DNA of 64,000 nucleotides, from the NCBI RefSeq assembly GCF_027625935.1, contig NZ_CP115300.1, forward strand, positions 4,588,001 through 4,652,000, in the 5' to 3' direction. Positions 24,870-33,271 of the stretch are shown here, one piece after another. How positions within the stretch are numbered: the stretch's first letter is position 1; every line of letters begins with the position of its first letter. This stretch comes from Streptomyces camelliae (GTDB lineage: Bacteria > Actinomycetota > Actinomycetes > Streptomycetales > Streptomycetaceae). Below the pieces are notes generated by a model. It ran no database searches. It was not told the origin of the DNA and saw only the letters and a list, made by a program, of their open reading frames with translations. A program made the translations under genes and the position numbers.

Positions 24870-25955
24870 TCAGGCCACTTGGGCGGTGTCGGACGGGAGC
24901 CCCCCGGCCGGCCGGCGATGCCCGTGCTGGGCCCCCCAGCCACGGTCGACAGCGGGCTCCGGATACATCTCCCTGCCGCGGCCGGCCGCCTCCTCCTGCG
25001 CGATGAGGTACCCCAGGTGCGTGCGGTTCCGTGCGCCGAGTCGCTGCATGATCTTGGAAATGTGGCTGCGGCACGTGCGCTCACTGATCGCAAGGCGCCG
25101 TGCGATTGCTCCGTCCTTTTCCTCGGTCATCATCAATTTCATGATCGAATTCTGAATGTCGGACACGACCGATCCCTCGATACGCGTCCGATAGGACGAG
25201 GTCATCGGCTGGGCGAGACTCCAGATCGCCTCGAACACGTCGACCAGGAACGCGACGACGGCAGGATATTTGATCATGATCGCCCCGGCCTCTTCGGAGC
25301 CGCCGGCAATGAAGGCGGTGTGCCGGTCGAAGACCATCAGGCGTCGGGAGAGACAGTCCAAGGTCCTGACCTCGGCGCCGATCGCGGTCAGTGATTCCGC
25401 ATGTTTCTGAGTGTTCCCGCAGAAGCGTGCGCTGTGCTGGTAGATCGCGCGCATGCTGACGCCGCGTTTGAGCATGGCGCTGTCGCGCGGATAGGCCTGT
25501 TCAAGGATCGCCCGAGGTCGCGGCCCGCCGGGCTGAACCACCAGGACCTCGAATTTGCATGCGCCGGCCGCCTCCGCGATCCGTGTGTTCACCGCATCGG
25601 GATCGGCGATGGCGACTATCTGCCCGCTCTTGCAGTCGGCGGACAGGGCTTCGTTGAACACTCGCAGGCTCCGCAGTTCGGACTGGGTCCTGGTCACGTC
25701 GCGCACCACGCGGTCCAGGGATTCCAGAAGCCGGCCGAAGGCCTTTTCCTCTGCGACGTCTGCGCTCACTGCGGTGACGAAGTCCGGATCGGTCTCGGCG
25801 TAGGTGACAAGACCGACATCGCGCAGCTGGTCGAGCGTGGCGACGGCAGTCTCCCGATCCGAGCCGAGCAGCGCGAGAACGTTCGGATGTGACAGATCGC
25901 CCTCGGTGATGAGTTGCCGGTAGGTGCGAACTGCGTTCGAATCAGGCGTATTCAT
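24870..25955 (-). CDS. LuxR-type regulator with N-terminal winged-helix-like domain (first of two)
   Basis: 361 residues. The first 80 residues look like a TrmB-style winged helix (NVLALLGSDRETAVATLDQLRDVGLV). The middle is a ligand- or effector-domain-like region. A LuxR/GerE helix-turn-helix (IARRLAISERTCRSHI) lies near residues 285-330. No receiver domain is seen. It lies 30 nt before the Gfo/Idh stop, within the peptide/CysN-barrel/dehydrogenase operon. It is probably a cluster-specific activator paired with the similar protein at 28323. Confidence 0.85.
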   Translation of the reverse strand: MNTPDSNAVRTYRQLITEGDLSHPNVLALLGSDRETAVATLDQLRDVGLVTYAETDPDFVTAVSADVAEEKAFGRLLESLDRVVRDVTRTQSELRSLRVFNEALSADCKSGQIVAIADPDAVNTRIAEAAGACKFEVLVVQPGGPRPRAILEQAYPRDSAMLKRGVSMRAIYQHSARFCGNTQKHAESLTAIGAEVRTLDCLSRRLMVFDRHTAFIAGGSEEAGAIMIKYPAVVAFLVDVFEAIWSLAQPMTSSYRTRIEGSVVSDIQNSIMKLMMTEEKDGAIARRLAISERTCRSHISKIMQRLGARNRTHLGYLIAQEEAAGRGREMYPEPAVDRGWGAQHGHRRPAGGLPSDTAQVA

Positions 25956-25986
25956 GCTTGATCACCCTTCAGGTGCAGGCGCATTG

Positions 25987-26922
25987 TCAGGGCCGTACGG
26001 CGTTCAACTCGTCGAAAACCGACCGGAGGATCACCGAGACGTGGCGGGCGCTCCGCAGGCCCGAACGCGGCAGCAGACCGCCGGTGTCCAGCGCCCGCGC
26101 CATCTCCTGGTAGACCGCGCGGCGCAACTGGGGGGTGGGCGGGGCCGGGTGGTCCTCGATCCGGCCGGCAGCCTCGGTGGTGACGGCGCTGTCGGCCACC
26201 ACGATGCGCCGGTCCGTACCCAGGATCTCCAGCCGCTGGGACCTGACGGTGCTCTCGGCGGTGACCACGAAGCTGAGGACGGCACCCTCCCTGAACTCGA
26301 CCAGGCCGGCGATCCGCGAGTCGATACCAGGTACGAGCTCTCGGCTGCCGCCCAGCCGCAGGTTCACGGGCTCACCGAGCAACTGGCAGGCCAGATCGAG
26401 GTAGTCCACGGCCAGATGCGCGGCGACACCGCCGAGCGACTCGGCCGGGTCATGGCGCCAGCCCGCCCACCGGTAGTGCGCGCTGGGCCGGTACCGGGAC
26501 ACCTGGAGCACACCTGTGGCGCCCTTCCCCCAGTCCCAGCCGAGCACGTGCTCGGGGAGCCTGAGCCGTTCCTGGAGCATCACGCCGATCGGACGGCCCA
26601 GTCGGCGGCCGAGCGCCACGATCCGGTCGATCTCGGCGGGCGAGGAAGCCGGGGGCTTCTCCAGGAGCACCGCCTTCCCCGCACGCACGGCCTCCTCCGC
26701 GAGGGCGGCCCGGTTCCCTGGAGGCACGCACAAGGCGACGAGATCCACCGACGGGTCGTCGAGCAGGCCGGCCCAGTCCGCCGAGCGGGGCAGGCCGTCG
26801 GTGTCCACGGACCCGTCCCGCTCCAGGACAGTCGCGACCCGTGCGAACGGGACACCGTCCAGGGCCGCGGCATGCTGTCGGCCCGCCACCCCGAAACCGA
26901 CGATGGCCACACCGAGTGTCAT
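25987..26922 (-). CDS. Gfo/Idh/MocA-family NAD(P)-dependent oxidoreductase
   Basis: 311 residues. Dinucleotide motif VGFGVAGRQH near residue 9, and the family EKPPA catalytic-lysine motif near residue 92. Length is normal. The ATG overlaps the CysN-like gene stop (ATGA). These enzymes usually oxidise or reduce sugars, inositols or imines. Its job here is unknown. Tight coupling to a stand-alone CysN-like barrel protein and a secreted-type peptide makes the substrate an open question. Confidence 0.85.
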   Translation of the reverse strand: MTLGVAIVGFGVAGRQHAAALDGVPFARVATVLERDGSVDTDGLPRSADWAGLLDDPSVDLVALCVPPGNRAALAEEAVRAGKAVLLEKPPASSPAEIDRIVALGRRLGRPIGVMLQERLRLPEHVLGWDWGKGATGVLQVSRYRPSAHYRWAGWRHDPAESLGGVAAHLAVDYLDLACQLLGEPVNLRLGGSRELVPGIDSRIAGLVEFREGAVLSFVVTAESTVRSQRLEILGTDRRIVVADSAVTTEAAGRIEDHPAPPTPQLRRAVYQEMARALDTGGLLPRSGLRSARHVSVILRSVFDELNAVRP

Positions 26923-27584
26923 GGCGCCCCTACTCCACTTGTCTGCTCCGCCGCGATACCCGCGGACAGGCCCGCGCCGACGATCTCTCCCGAATGCTCG
27001 TCCATCAGCGGAACCGCACCGGGCGCCCGCACCTCGTCGTACGGGTCGGCGGGCAGGGCGTCCAGCGTGCGCCCCGACACGCGCGGGATGTCGTCGCTGA
27101 CGGGCCGAGCTGCGCGAGAGCCCCACCGCGCCGTCGCCGGGTCGAAGCGTTCCGCCGGCTCGCGGACGATCCCCCGGATGTTCCCTCTGCCGTGCCGGAC
27201 CAGCACCCGCGCCCCTGTGGTCAGCGGCTGTCCAGAGAAACCGCAGACCCTGTCCCCGGTTTCCGGGCCAGGACCGGGAACCGTGGCGATGCCCGCGGGC
27301 AAGGCCCCGCGCGAGAGGCCGAGTCCGTCGTCGGGACGGACGACCACCGAGCGGCCATGCCCCGCGACCGCCGGCTCCCGGCCTGCTGCCTCGATCACCC
27401 TGATCCGGCAGCGAGCCCCCGAGGCAAGCACCACGGTCCCGTCTCCGCAGAGGGCCGGCTCCCCCGGGTTCATCGCGGGCGTGGCGCCGCGCGCTCGCGC
27501 CGCCGTGTGCGGCGCGACTGGCAGTGGATACGCGGCAGCGGGCAACTGCGTCATGGTCAGTTCGGCGATCGCGGTGTTCGTCAT
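26919..27584 (-). CDS. stand-alone CysN-like beta-barrel protein without the GTPase domain
   Basis: 221 residues from the ATG behind AAGGAAG. No Walker motif and no G domain are present. The sequence lines up by eye with the last two domains (EF-Tu domain II/III type) of sulfate adenylyltransferase subunit 1: VVLASGARCRIRVIEAAGREP, GLGLSRGALPAG (compare DEIDISRGDLL), QPLTTGARVLVRHGRG, and ADPYDEVRAPGAVPLMDEHSGEIVGAG (split here as LPADPYDEV and VPLMDEHSGEIVGAG). The catalytic half of CysN is absent, so ATP-sulfurylase activity is not expected. It may bind a partner or nucleotide-derived ligand. Assignment is by pattern recognition only. Confidence 0.6.
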   Translation of the reverse strand: MTNTAIAELTMTQLPAAAYPLPVAPHTAARARGATPAMNPGEPALCGDGTVVLASGARCRIRVIEAAGREPAVAGHGRSVVVRPDDGLGLSRGALPAGIATVPGPGPETGDRVCGFSGQPLTTGARVLVRHGRGNIRGIVREPAERFDPATARWGSRAARPVSDDIPRVSGRTLDALPADPYDEVRAPGAVPLMDEHSGEIVGAGLSAGIAAEQTSGVGAP

Positions 27585-27652
27585 GCCAGTTGCTTCCTTG
27601 GGAGGAGGCGTTCCGCCGCTCGGTGAGCGTCGGGGGACGAGAGACGAGTCGG

Positions 27653-27841
27653 CTACCACCAGCCGTTGCTGTCCGGCTCGGTGCTCTTCGCGGATGCGCC
27701 GGTCCCGGGAGCCTGGCCGTCGGCCATCTGGACCGTGCGGGTGCCAGCGGCGTTGGTGACGCAGGGAGTCGTGGCGGTGAGGCCGACGAGCGCGGCCGCG
27801 GTGATACAGACGGAGAGCGCGCGATTTCCGAATTTGGACAT
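27653..27841 (-). CDS. 62-residue secreted-type small peptide ending in DSNGWW
   Basis: The ATG has GGGGGAAC 5 nt upstream. Residues 1-32 look like a Sec signal peptide: basic start MSKFGNR, then a hydrophobic stretch ending near CVTNA-A. The remaining 30 residues are small and polar (Gly, Ala, Ser, Thr, Asp) and finish with two tryptophans. It sits 68 nt upstream of the CysN-like gene, probably the first gene of that operon. It could be a precursor peptide, a scaffold, or a simple exported peptide. I recognise no known family, and the sequence alone does not show modification. Confidence 0.6.
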   Translation of the reverse strand: MSKFGNRALSVCITAAALVGLTATTPCVTNAAGTRTVQMADGQAPGTGASAKSTEPDSNGWW

Positions 27842-28322
27842 GGCTGTTCCCCCGGTGAATTGGTCGGATTCGAACTGGCGGGCGTCGCTCCGCCTCGTTG
27901 CTTCGCTATCGTTTCGCCACCATCGCTCCAGGACCAGGCTTTCTGGATGCGGCCATCTGCCATGACGGGTAGTGGACAGAGCGGCCCGCATCTCACATGC
28001 TGAGACAGTCAGGAAGGCGCTGAACCAGGGTTGTCCAGGGCTGGTCCGACACACCCCTGGCCGCAAGGAACGGCTATGGCGGGACTGGCCGACGGCCCGG
28101 TCGGCACGGGCGGTGGCTTCCTGTTCTCCCGTTCGACGCGGGCCTCGAAACAGAGATTCGGGGCCGTGCGGGCCAAGCGCCCCAAGACCGTCGCGGACTG
28201 CGACGCCTGTCCGGGATCCAGGCGAGTTCGGTCCGGCCGCGTTCGGGGCGTTGGGGAGCGACCAGGCCGGCTTCGAGCGGCGGCACCTTTATCGGCCCGC
28301 CGGACTTCCGCGTTTCTCCTGG
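27842..28322. promoter_or_regulatory. 481-bp gap upstream of the small-peptide operon
   Basis: Gap between the stop of the second LuxR-type gene and the peptide start. Open frames crossing it have no ribosome site and no recognisable product. It probably holds the promoter of the peptide/CysN-barrel/dehydrogenase/regulator/exporter transcript. I see no clear repeat. Confidence 0.45.
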
Positions 28323-29381
28323 TCAACTGCCTGGCTGTGGCGAGAGCGGGGTGGCCGGGGTGTTGAGGACGCCGAGCTCGGCGACCTTCAGCGCGGCCTG
28401 GAAGCGGGTCTCCACGCCCAGCCGGTCGAGGAACGCGGCGATCGTACGGCTCAGCGTGCGAGCCGATACCCCCAGTTGCCGTGCGATGCTCTCGTCCTTC
28501 ATGCCCGCCGCGAGCATGCGCACGATGAGCTGCTCCTGGGCGGTGATCTCGATCTCCGAGTGCGACTTCTGCGAGCGCGGCTCAAACGGCGTGGCGTTGT
28601 GCCAGCAGAAGTCGAACAGCGACTGAAGCGAGCGGACCAGTTCGGTACCCCGAATAGCGAATGCGCCCTGCGAACTGTCCTGCGGGTCGATGGGAAGGAG
28701 CGCCAGGCTGTCGTCGAAGAGCAGCATGCGCAGCGGGAGATGGGCGGCCAGCCGGACTTCCATTCCGAGCTGAGAGGCCGATTCCAGATACTCTCCCATA
28801 TGGGGCACTTCGGCGATGTGCTGGGCATAGAGCGTGCGGACCTTGATGCCCCTGCTCATCACTTCCGAGTCGCGCAGCAGCATGTCGTCCATGAGATCCA
28901 CGGGCGGAATTCCGCCGGGATGCATAGTGCATTCACGGGATTTGACGAGGCTCACCGCATCATCCAGGAACGCATTGGCCTGACTGACGCTGCGCAGTGT
29001 TTCGACTTCGATGACGTCCCGCCCGTACGCGCGTAGATTCATGAAGTCACCCATGATGGCCCTGATGGAATCACGCGTGCGCGCCAGCTTTTCCTTGTGC
29101 CGGGCCACCTGCCGTTCCTCGGCTGCGAACAGCCGGTAAAGCGCCGCATCTGGATCAATGGCGACATACCCGCCGGGCGTCTCCGTCGATGGAACGAGAA
29201 GGCCGATTCTTTCCAGACTTTCGAGCGTCGACTCCACTTCCGCCGTGGAAATCCCCGCGGCGGCCGCCAGGTCTTCTGCCAGCCACGACGGATTCTCGTG
29301 TATCAGCCGATAGAGGACCTGTGCCAGTGAGCGATCCGAGGGTCCCGGCCCTCCCGTACCCCTCTTGCCGCGATGCGACAC
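28323..29381 (-). CDS. LuxR-type regulator with N-terminal winged-helix domain (second of two)
   Basis: 352 residues from a GTG close behind GGGGGG; longer in-frame starts lack a ribosome site. The N-terminus is a winged-helix-like domain (WLAEDLAAAAGISTAEVESTLESLERIGLL, here cited as WLAEDLAAAAGIS and ESLERIGLL). The middle region contains MLLRDSEVMSRGI and the C-terminus a LuxR-style helix-turn-helix (IARQLGVSARTLSRTI, near residues 295-340). The architecture matches the protein at 24870, so the two probably arose by duplication and control the flanking operons. Confidence 0.83.
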   Translation of the reverse strand: MSHRGKRGTGGPGPSDRSLAQVLYRLIHENPSWLAEDLAAAAGISTAEVESTLESLERIGLLVPSTETPGGYVAIDPDAALYRLFAAEERQVARHKEKLARTRDSIRAIMGDFMNLRAYGRDVIEVETLRSVSQANAFLDDAVSLVKSRECTMHPGGIPPVDLMDDMLLRDSEVMSRGIKVRTLYAQHIAEVPHMGEYLESASQLGMEVRLAAHLPLRMLLFDDSLALLPIDPQDSSQGAFAIRGTELVRSLQSLFDFCWHNATPFEPRSQKSHSEIEITAQEQLIVRMLAAGMKDESIARQLGVSARTLSRTIAAFLDRLGVETRFQAALKVAELGVLNTPATPLSPQPGS

Positions 29382-29598
29382 ATTCCCCCCAGCCTTCAGC
29401 CCGGCAGTCGAACCCGCTTGCTGTGCGCAGGAAGCAAGTTCGCGTCTCTGCACGCCGAGACAGCGCCGCATCCCCGAGACGCACCATACCTCCGTCTCCC
29501 TTATCGAGCCAGTGATCTCGGCCTTGCCGGGCAATGGGGCAGGGGGGTGACGCCTTGCCTTTTCAGCACGCTGAGTGGCGGGCCAGACGGGTGTTTTT

Positions 29599-30708
29599 TC
29601 AGGACTTGGAGCGGCTGGTCAGTTCGTCCCGAACCGCCTCGGCCGCCTTCGTGGCGCTGACATAGGACCGCTCCAGCACATTGTTGTGCCACGCTTCCAC
29701 ACCTACGGTCCGCTCATGGGCGAGAGTCGCGGCGATGACGCTGCGTGAGAGCGCCGAGCCGACAAGAGCGGGCAATTTGGAACGCTGCGGGCCCGTCACC
29801 TCAAGGGTGAGCCGGTGAAATCGGCTCGGGATCTCGCGGAGGACATTCAGCATGCCGCGGGTGTCGAGGCGGCCTGCCGCTCGGATCTGGAATCCCGGCA
29901 CCGAAGCCTCTTCGCCCAGCAGCCCCGTCAATTCGGCCACGAGTGAACTCAGCAGAATTTCCTGAGAGTTGGGGGCCCGGTCGATGCCGAGCATCTGCTT
30001 GGCCTGGTCCACTCCGAAGGGCCCCGACTCCTGGCGCACCCCGTCGACGACGGTGACGGTGCGGAACGAGGCCTCGGAACCGTACTCCCACACCGCCGTC
30101 ACCTCCAGGGGAAGCACGGCGGAGTGCGTGACGACGCGGGACACCGGGGGCGCGGGCTCCCAGGTCATGGGCCGGCCCCCGGCCGTGATGGCGTCGAACG
30201 GGGAGGCGTCCAGAAAGACACGATGGTTCGGGCTGAACGCCGTCGTGAGGTGGTTGATCGAACAGACGGTCTCGGCAGGGGCGACGCACTCCACGTCGGA
30301 CCGCCAGCGGATATTCTCCAGCGGCTGCCCGGCGGCCGGGCGGCCTTCGTCGTCCAGCGGGAGGTCTGCACTCACGACGACGCTCAACCCGCCCAGGTTC
30401 ACACCGCGGGCGGTGAAGCCGTTGACCTGCGTGACCAGTACGCATGACGCCATGGCGGCGAGCGCCGTCTCATACGGTGAGGGATCGGGCGACGCCCCTG
30501 CCTCGGCCGCCGACCTGTGAACGAGCCGGAAGTCGCGGGCCAGCCGCGTGGTGCCGCAGCGGGCCGTCAGGGTGCGGCTCGCCACCGTGCCGGGCCGCGC
30601 CGGACCGGCCGGAGCTTCGACCGCGAAGTCGGCCACCGCCTCCTCCGGCCTCTCCCGAATCTCGTGGACCATCTCCGACACCCCGGTGATGTTCAGACCG
30701 TTGCGCAT
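29599..30708 (-). CDS. fusion of two OsmC-like domains
   Basis: 369 residues. The first half (about 30-190) has the OsmC pattern SPYETALAAMASCVL, with a Cys at the end of the central helix, followed by a strand-rich part. The second half (about 200-350) repeats the fold with APNSQEILLSSLVAELTGLL, where the usual Cys position is not a Cys. OsmC proteins are usually 140-150-residue dimers that reduce peroxides or handle thiol adducts, so this looks like a covalent pseudo-dimer with one cysteine-bearing half. The ATG is preceded by GGAG. It is the last gene of the SagB/aldolase/exporter/cystathionine-enzyme operon, 12 nt after the latter. Confidence 0.75.
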   Translation of the reverse strand: MRNGLNITGVSEMVHEIRERPEEAVADFAVEAPAGPARPGTVASRTLTARCGTTRLARDFRLVHRSAAEAGASPDPSPYETALAAMASCVLVTQVNGFTARGVNLGGLSVVVSADLPLDDEGRPAAGQPLENIRWRSDVECVAPAETVCSINHLTTAFSPNHRVFLDASPFDAITAGGRPMTWEPAPPVSRVVTHSAVLPLEVTAVWEYGSEASFRTVTVVDGVRQESGPFGVDQAKQMLGIDRAPNSQEILLSSLVAELTGLLGEEASVPGFQIRAAGRLDTRGMLNVLREIPSRFHRLTLEVTGPQRSKLPALVGSALSRSVIAATLAHERTVGVEAWHNNVLERSYVSATKAAEAVRDELTSRSKS

Positions 30709-30720
30709 GAGCGAAGCTCC

Positions 30721-32004
30721 TTAGAGTGCTGAGAGGGCCTGATCGAAGTCCGTGATGAGGTCCTGCGCGTCCTCGATGCCGATGGACAACCGCACCAGGC
30801 CGGGTTCGATACCCACTTCCCCGCGCTGCCGCTCGGTCAGGAAGCTGTGGGACGTGTTGAACGGCAAGCTGATCAGGGACTCGACGCCACCGAGGCTGGT
30901 CGCCACCACGGGCAGGTGCAGATGGTCGAGGAGTTTCAGCGCCGCTTCGTCACCGCCCGCCAGTTCGAAGGCGATCACGCCACCCCATCCGTCCGGACAC
31001 ATCTCGGCGAGCCAGGGGTACGGGTAATCGGCCCGTGAGGGATGGTGGACCTTGCGTACGCGCTGATGACCTGCGAGGAATTCGCTGACAGTCACGGCGT
31101 TCTCGTGGTGCCGCCGCATCCGAAGCGCCAGGGTCTTCAATCCGCGCTCCAGCAGGAAGCACATCGTCGCGTCCAGCGAGCCGCCGAACTTCAGCATCTG
31201 GCTCCAGATCCGGTCGACGTACTTACGCGGACCGGACGCGACGCCGGCGGTGACATCGCTGTGGCCGTTGAGATATTTCGTCGCGCTGTGGATCACGACG
31301 TTCGCGCCGTACTCCAGGGGCCGCAGGAAAATGGGCGAAAGAAAAGTGTTGTCGACCACGAGAAGGATGTTCCGCTCCCGGGCCAGCTCACCGAGCTCGG
31401 CCAGGGGGGCAGCCTTCAACAGCGGGTTGGTCAGGGTCTCGAAGAACAGGACCTGGGTCTCGTCGCGTACGGCCGACCGGATGGACTCCATGTCGGTGGG
31501 ATCAGCGAAGGTCACCTCCCGCCCGAGCTGGTGCATGTCCTCGCGCAGCAGGTTGTAGGTTCCGCCGTAGACATCGCGGGAACTGACGATGTGACCACCG
31601 CGGTTGGTGAGGGCCAGCAGCGTGGTCGTGATCGCCGCCATGCCCGAGGAGAAGACCAGGGCGCTCTCGGCGTTCTCCAGGGAGGCGATCTTCTCCTGGA
31701 CGGCCCACTGGTTGGGACTGCCGTAGCGCCCGTAGATCGGTACGTCCCGGATGTCGCCCTGGTCGAAGGCCTGATACGTGTCCTCGGTGAACGTGAACGT
31801 GCTGCTCTGGAAGACAGGCGTGCCGACGGCCCCGGTGATCGGGTCCTCGTACGTCCCCGCGTGCACGCTGCGCGTGCTCTGACCGGCGCCGTCGACCACG
31901 CGCTGCTGGGGCAGCCGCGGGCCGGGGACCCGGCCGCGCTGGAGGCTGTTCAGCCAGGGGCGGTTCTGCCCCGCGCCCGGTGTGCTTCCGTGTGACCTGG
32001 TCAC
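30721..32004 (-). CDS. cystathionine gamma-synthase/gamma-lyase-type PLP enzyme
   Basis: 427 residues, normal for the Cys/Met-metabolism PLP family. Features: YGRYGSPNQWAVQEKIA near residue 80 (R/Y phosphate contacts), SSGMAAI near 105, VVDNTFLSP near 200, PLP lysine in HSATKYLNGHSD near 225, and SLGGVESL near 360. The GTG start overlaps the exporter stop (GTGA); earlier starts would lie inside that gene. It could make or break a thioether or supply sulfur from cystathionine, homocysteine or cysteine. Dedicated use in this operon is inferred from gene overlap. Confidence 0.9.
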   Translation of the reverse strand: MTRSHGSTPGAGQNRPWLNSLQRGRVPGPRLPQQRVVDGAGQSTRSVHAGTYEDPITGAVGTPVFQSSTFTFTEDTYQAFDQGDIRDVPIYGRYGSPNQWAVQEKIASLENAESALVFSSGMAAITTTLLALTNRGGHIVSSRDVYGGTYNLLREDMHQLGREVTFADPTDMESIRSAVRDETQVLFFETLTNPLLKAAPLAELGELARERNILLVVDNTFLSPIFLRPLEYGANVVIHSATKYLNGHSDVTAGVASGPRKYVDRIWSQMLKFGGSLDATMCFLLERGLKTLALRMRRHHENAVTVSEFLAGHQRVRKVHHPSRADYPYPWLAEMCPDGWGGVIAFELAGGDEAALKLLDHLHLPVVATSLGGVESLISLPFNTSHSFLTERQRGEVGIEPGLVRLSIGIEDAQDLITDFDQALSAL

Positions 32005-33263
32005 TGCGTCGTCCTCTCTCGGCCTTCGGTCTGGTGATCTGCGCCTTCGGCCTGGTGATCTGCGGCCCGGTATGCGCGTACGTCTCGCCCGGCCAGCGTG
32101 GCCAGGCACACGACGAGTTGGGTTGCGCCCGCGGCGAACAGCGTGAACCGGACGCTGGTGGCGGCCGCCACGGGACCCGCGAGTGCCAGCCCCACCGGCT
32201 GCGCGGCATAGGAACCGAACCATTCGTATGCGCTGACCCGTGACAGCTTGTCGCCGGGGATTTCCTTTTGGAGAGTCGTTTCCCAGAGCGGGTTGAAGAA
32301 CATCAGGGCCATGCCCCCGAGGAATGCCGCGGCCCCGGCGATCACCGCGGAATCGGTGGCGGACATCACCAGGGGCGGCGCGGCGAACAGGGTGAGCGAC
32401 AGCACTCCGGTGCGCAGTGGGTGACGGACGCGCAGCCAGAGCGCGGATGCGCTTCCGGTCACGGCACCGAGGCCGAACGCGGCAAGTATCGCGCCCCATG
32501 CGCCGGGACTGCCCAGCTCGCGCTTGCTCAGCACCGGTCCGAGCACGGTGAAGACCGCGTACATCATATTGGTGAGCGAGGCCATGAGGATGACAGACCA
32601 CACCCAGGTGCGGGACCGGAACTCCCGCCAGCCGAGCTTGAGTTCGACCAGCATGTTGCGGGCGTCCGTCGGCCTGGCCGGTGTCGGAGGCAGGTGTATC
32701 CGGGCCAGGCAGAACGCGCTGACGGCGAAGGTCGCCGCGTCGGCCGCGATGGCCCAGCCGCTGCCGACCGTGACGATGAGGAGTGTGGACAGCAGCGGAC
32801 CCGTGATCATCGCCGCCGAATGGGTCATGCTCCGCAGGGCGTTGGCGGAGTGCCGGCGCTCGGCGTCCACCACCTGCCCCACCAGCCCGGTGACGGCCGG
32901 GGTGAACAGGGCACTCGCGGTGCCGTGCACGGCCTGCAGGGCCATCAGCTGCCAGATCCGGGCGTCGCCGGACAGTACGAGCGCCGCGGTGATGCCTTGG
33001 CTCACCACCCGTACCGCATCGGCGCCGAACATGACCCGGTGACGTGGCCACCGGTCGGCGACGACCCCGCCGAGCAGCATGAACAGCACGACGGGAATGG
33101 TGCGAGCGGCAAGCACGAGTCCGATGTCACCCGGCGATCCCGTGCGGTCCAAGATGGCGAACGCGAGGGCGGGCGCGACCATGAAATCGCCCAGAGCCGA
33201 CCCGAGTTGGGCGACGAAGAAGAGCCGGAAGGCCGGCAGGCGCAGTACGTCGAACCGGGACAC
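32001..33263 (-). CDS. MFS transporter (second exporter)
   Basis: 420 residues from the GTG 9 nt after the aldolase-like stop; an in-frame ATG at 33338 would overlap that gene. It begins SRFDVLRLPAFRLFFVAQL, then about 12 hydrophobic helices, with VVADRWPRHRVMF as the cytoplasmic loop 2-3 motif, as in the enterobactin-exporter/MFS_3 group. The stop overlaps the start of the cystathionine-type gene. It probably exports the product of this operon or of the whole cluster. Confidence 0.85.
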   Translation of the reverse strand: MSRFDVLRLPAFRLFFVAQLGSALGDFMVAPALAFAILDRTGSPGDIGLVLAARTIPVVLFMLLGGVVADRWPRHRVMFGADAVRVVSQGITAALVLSGDARIWQLMALQAVHGTASALFTPAVTGLVGQVVDAERRHSANALRSMTHSAAMITGPLLSTLLIVTVGSGWAIAADAATFAVSAFCLARIHLPPTPARPTDARNMLVELKLGWREFRSRTWVWSVILMASLTNMMYAVFTVLGPVLSKRELGSPGAWGAILAAFGLGAVTGSASALWLRVRHPLRTGVLSLTLFAAPPLVMSATDSAVIAGAAAFLGGMALMFFNPLWETTLQKEIPGDKLSRVSAYEWFGSYAAQPVGLALAGPVAAATSVRFTLFAAGATQLVVCLATLAGRDVRAYRAADHQAEGADHQTEGRERTTQ

Positions 33264-33271
33264 AGCGCGAT

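Noticed and set aside
26919..27659. 246-residue version of the CysN-like gene
   Set aside because: The extra 25 residues precede a good ribosome site and the ATG at 27584, and look non-coding.
25987..27996. 669-residue extension of the Gfo/Idh gene
   Set aside because: The upstream part is an out-of-frame shadow of the CysN-like gene; the Rossmann start lies at the ATG overlapping that gene's stop.
27653..28066. 137-residue version of the small peptide gene
   Set aside because: The N-terminal extension has no ribosome site or sensible sequence, and the signal-like leader begins at the ATG at 27841.
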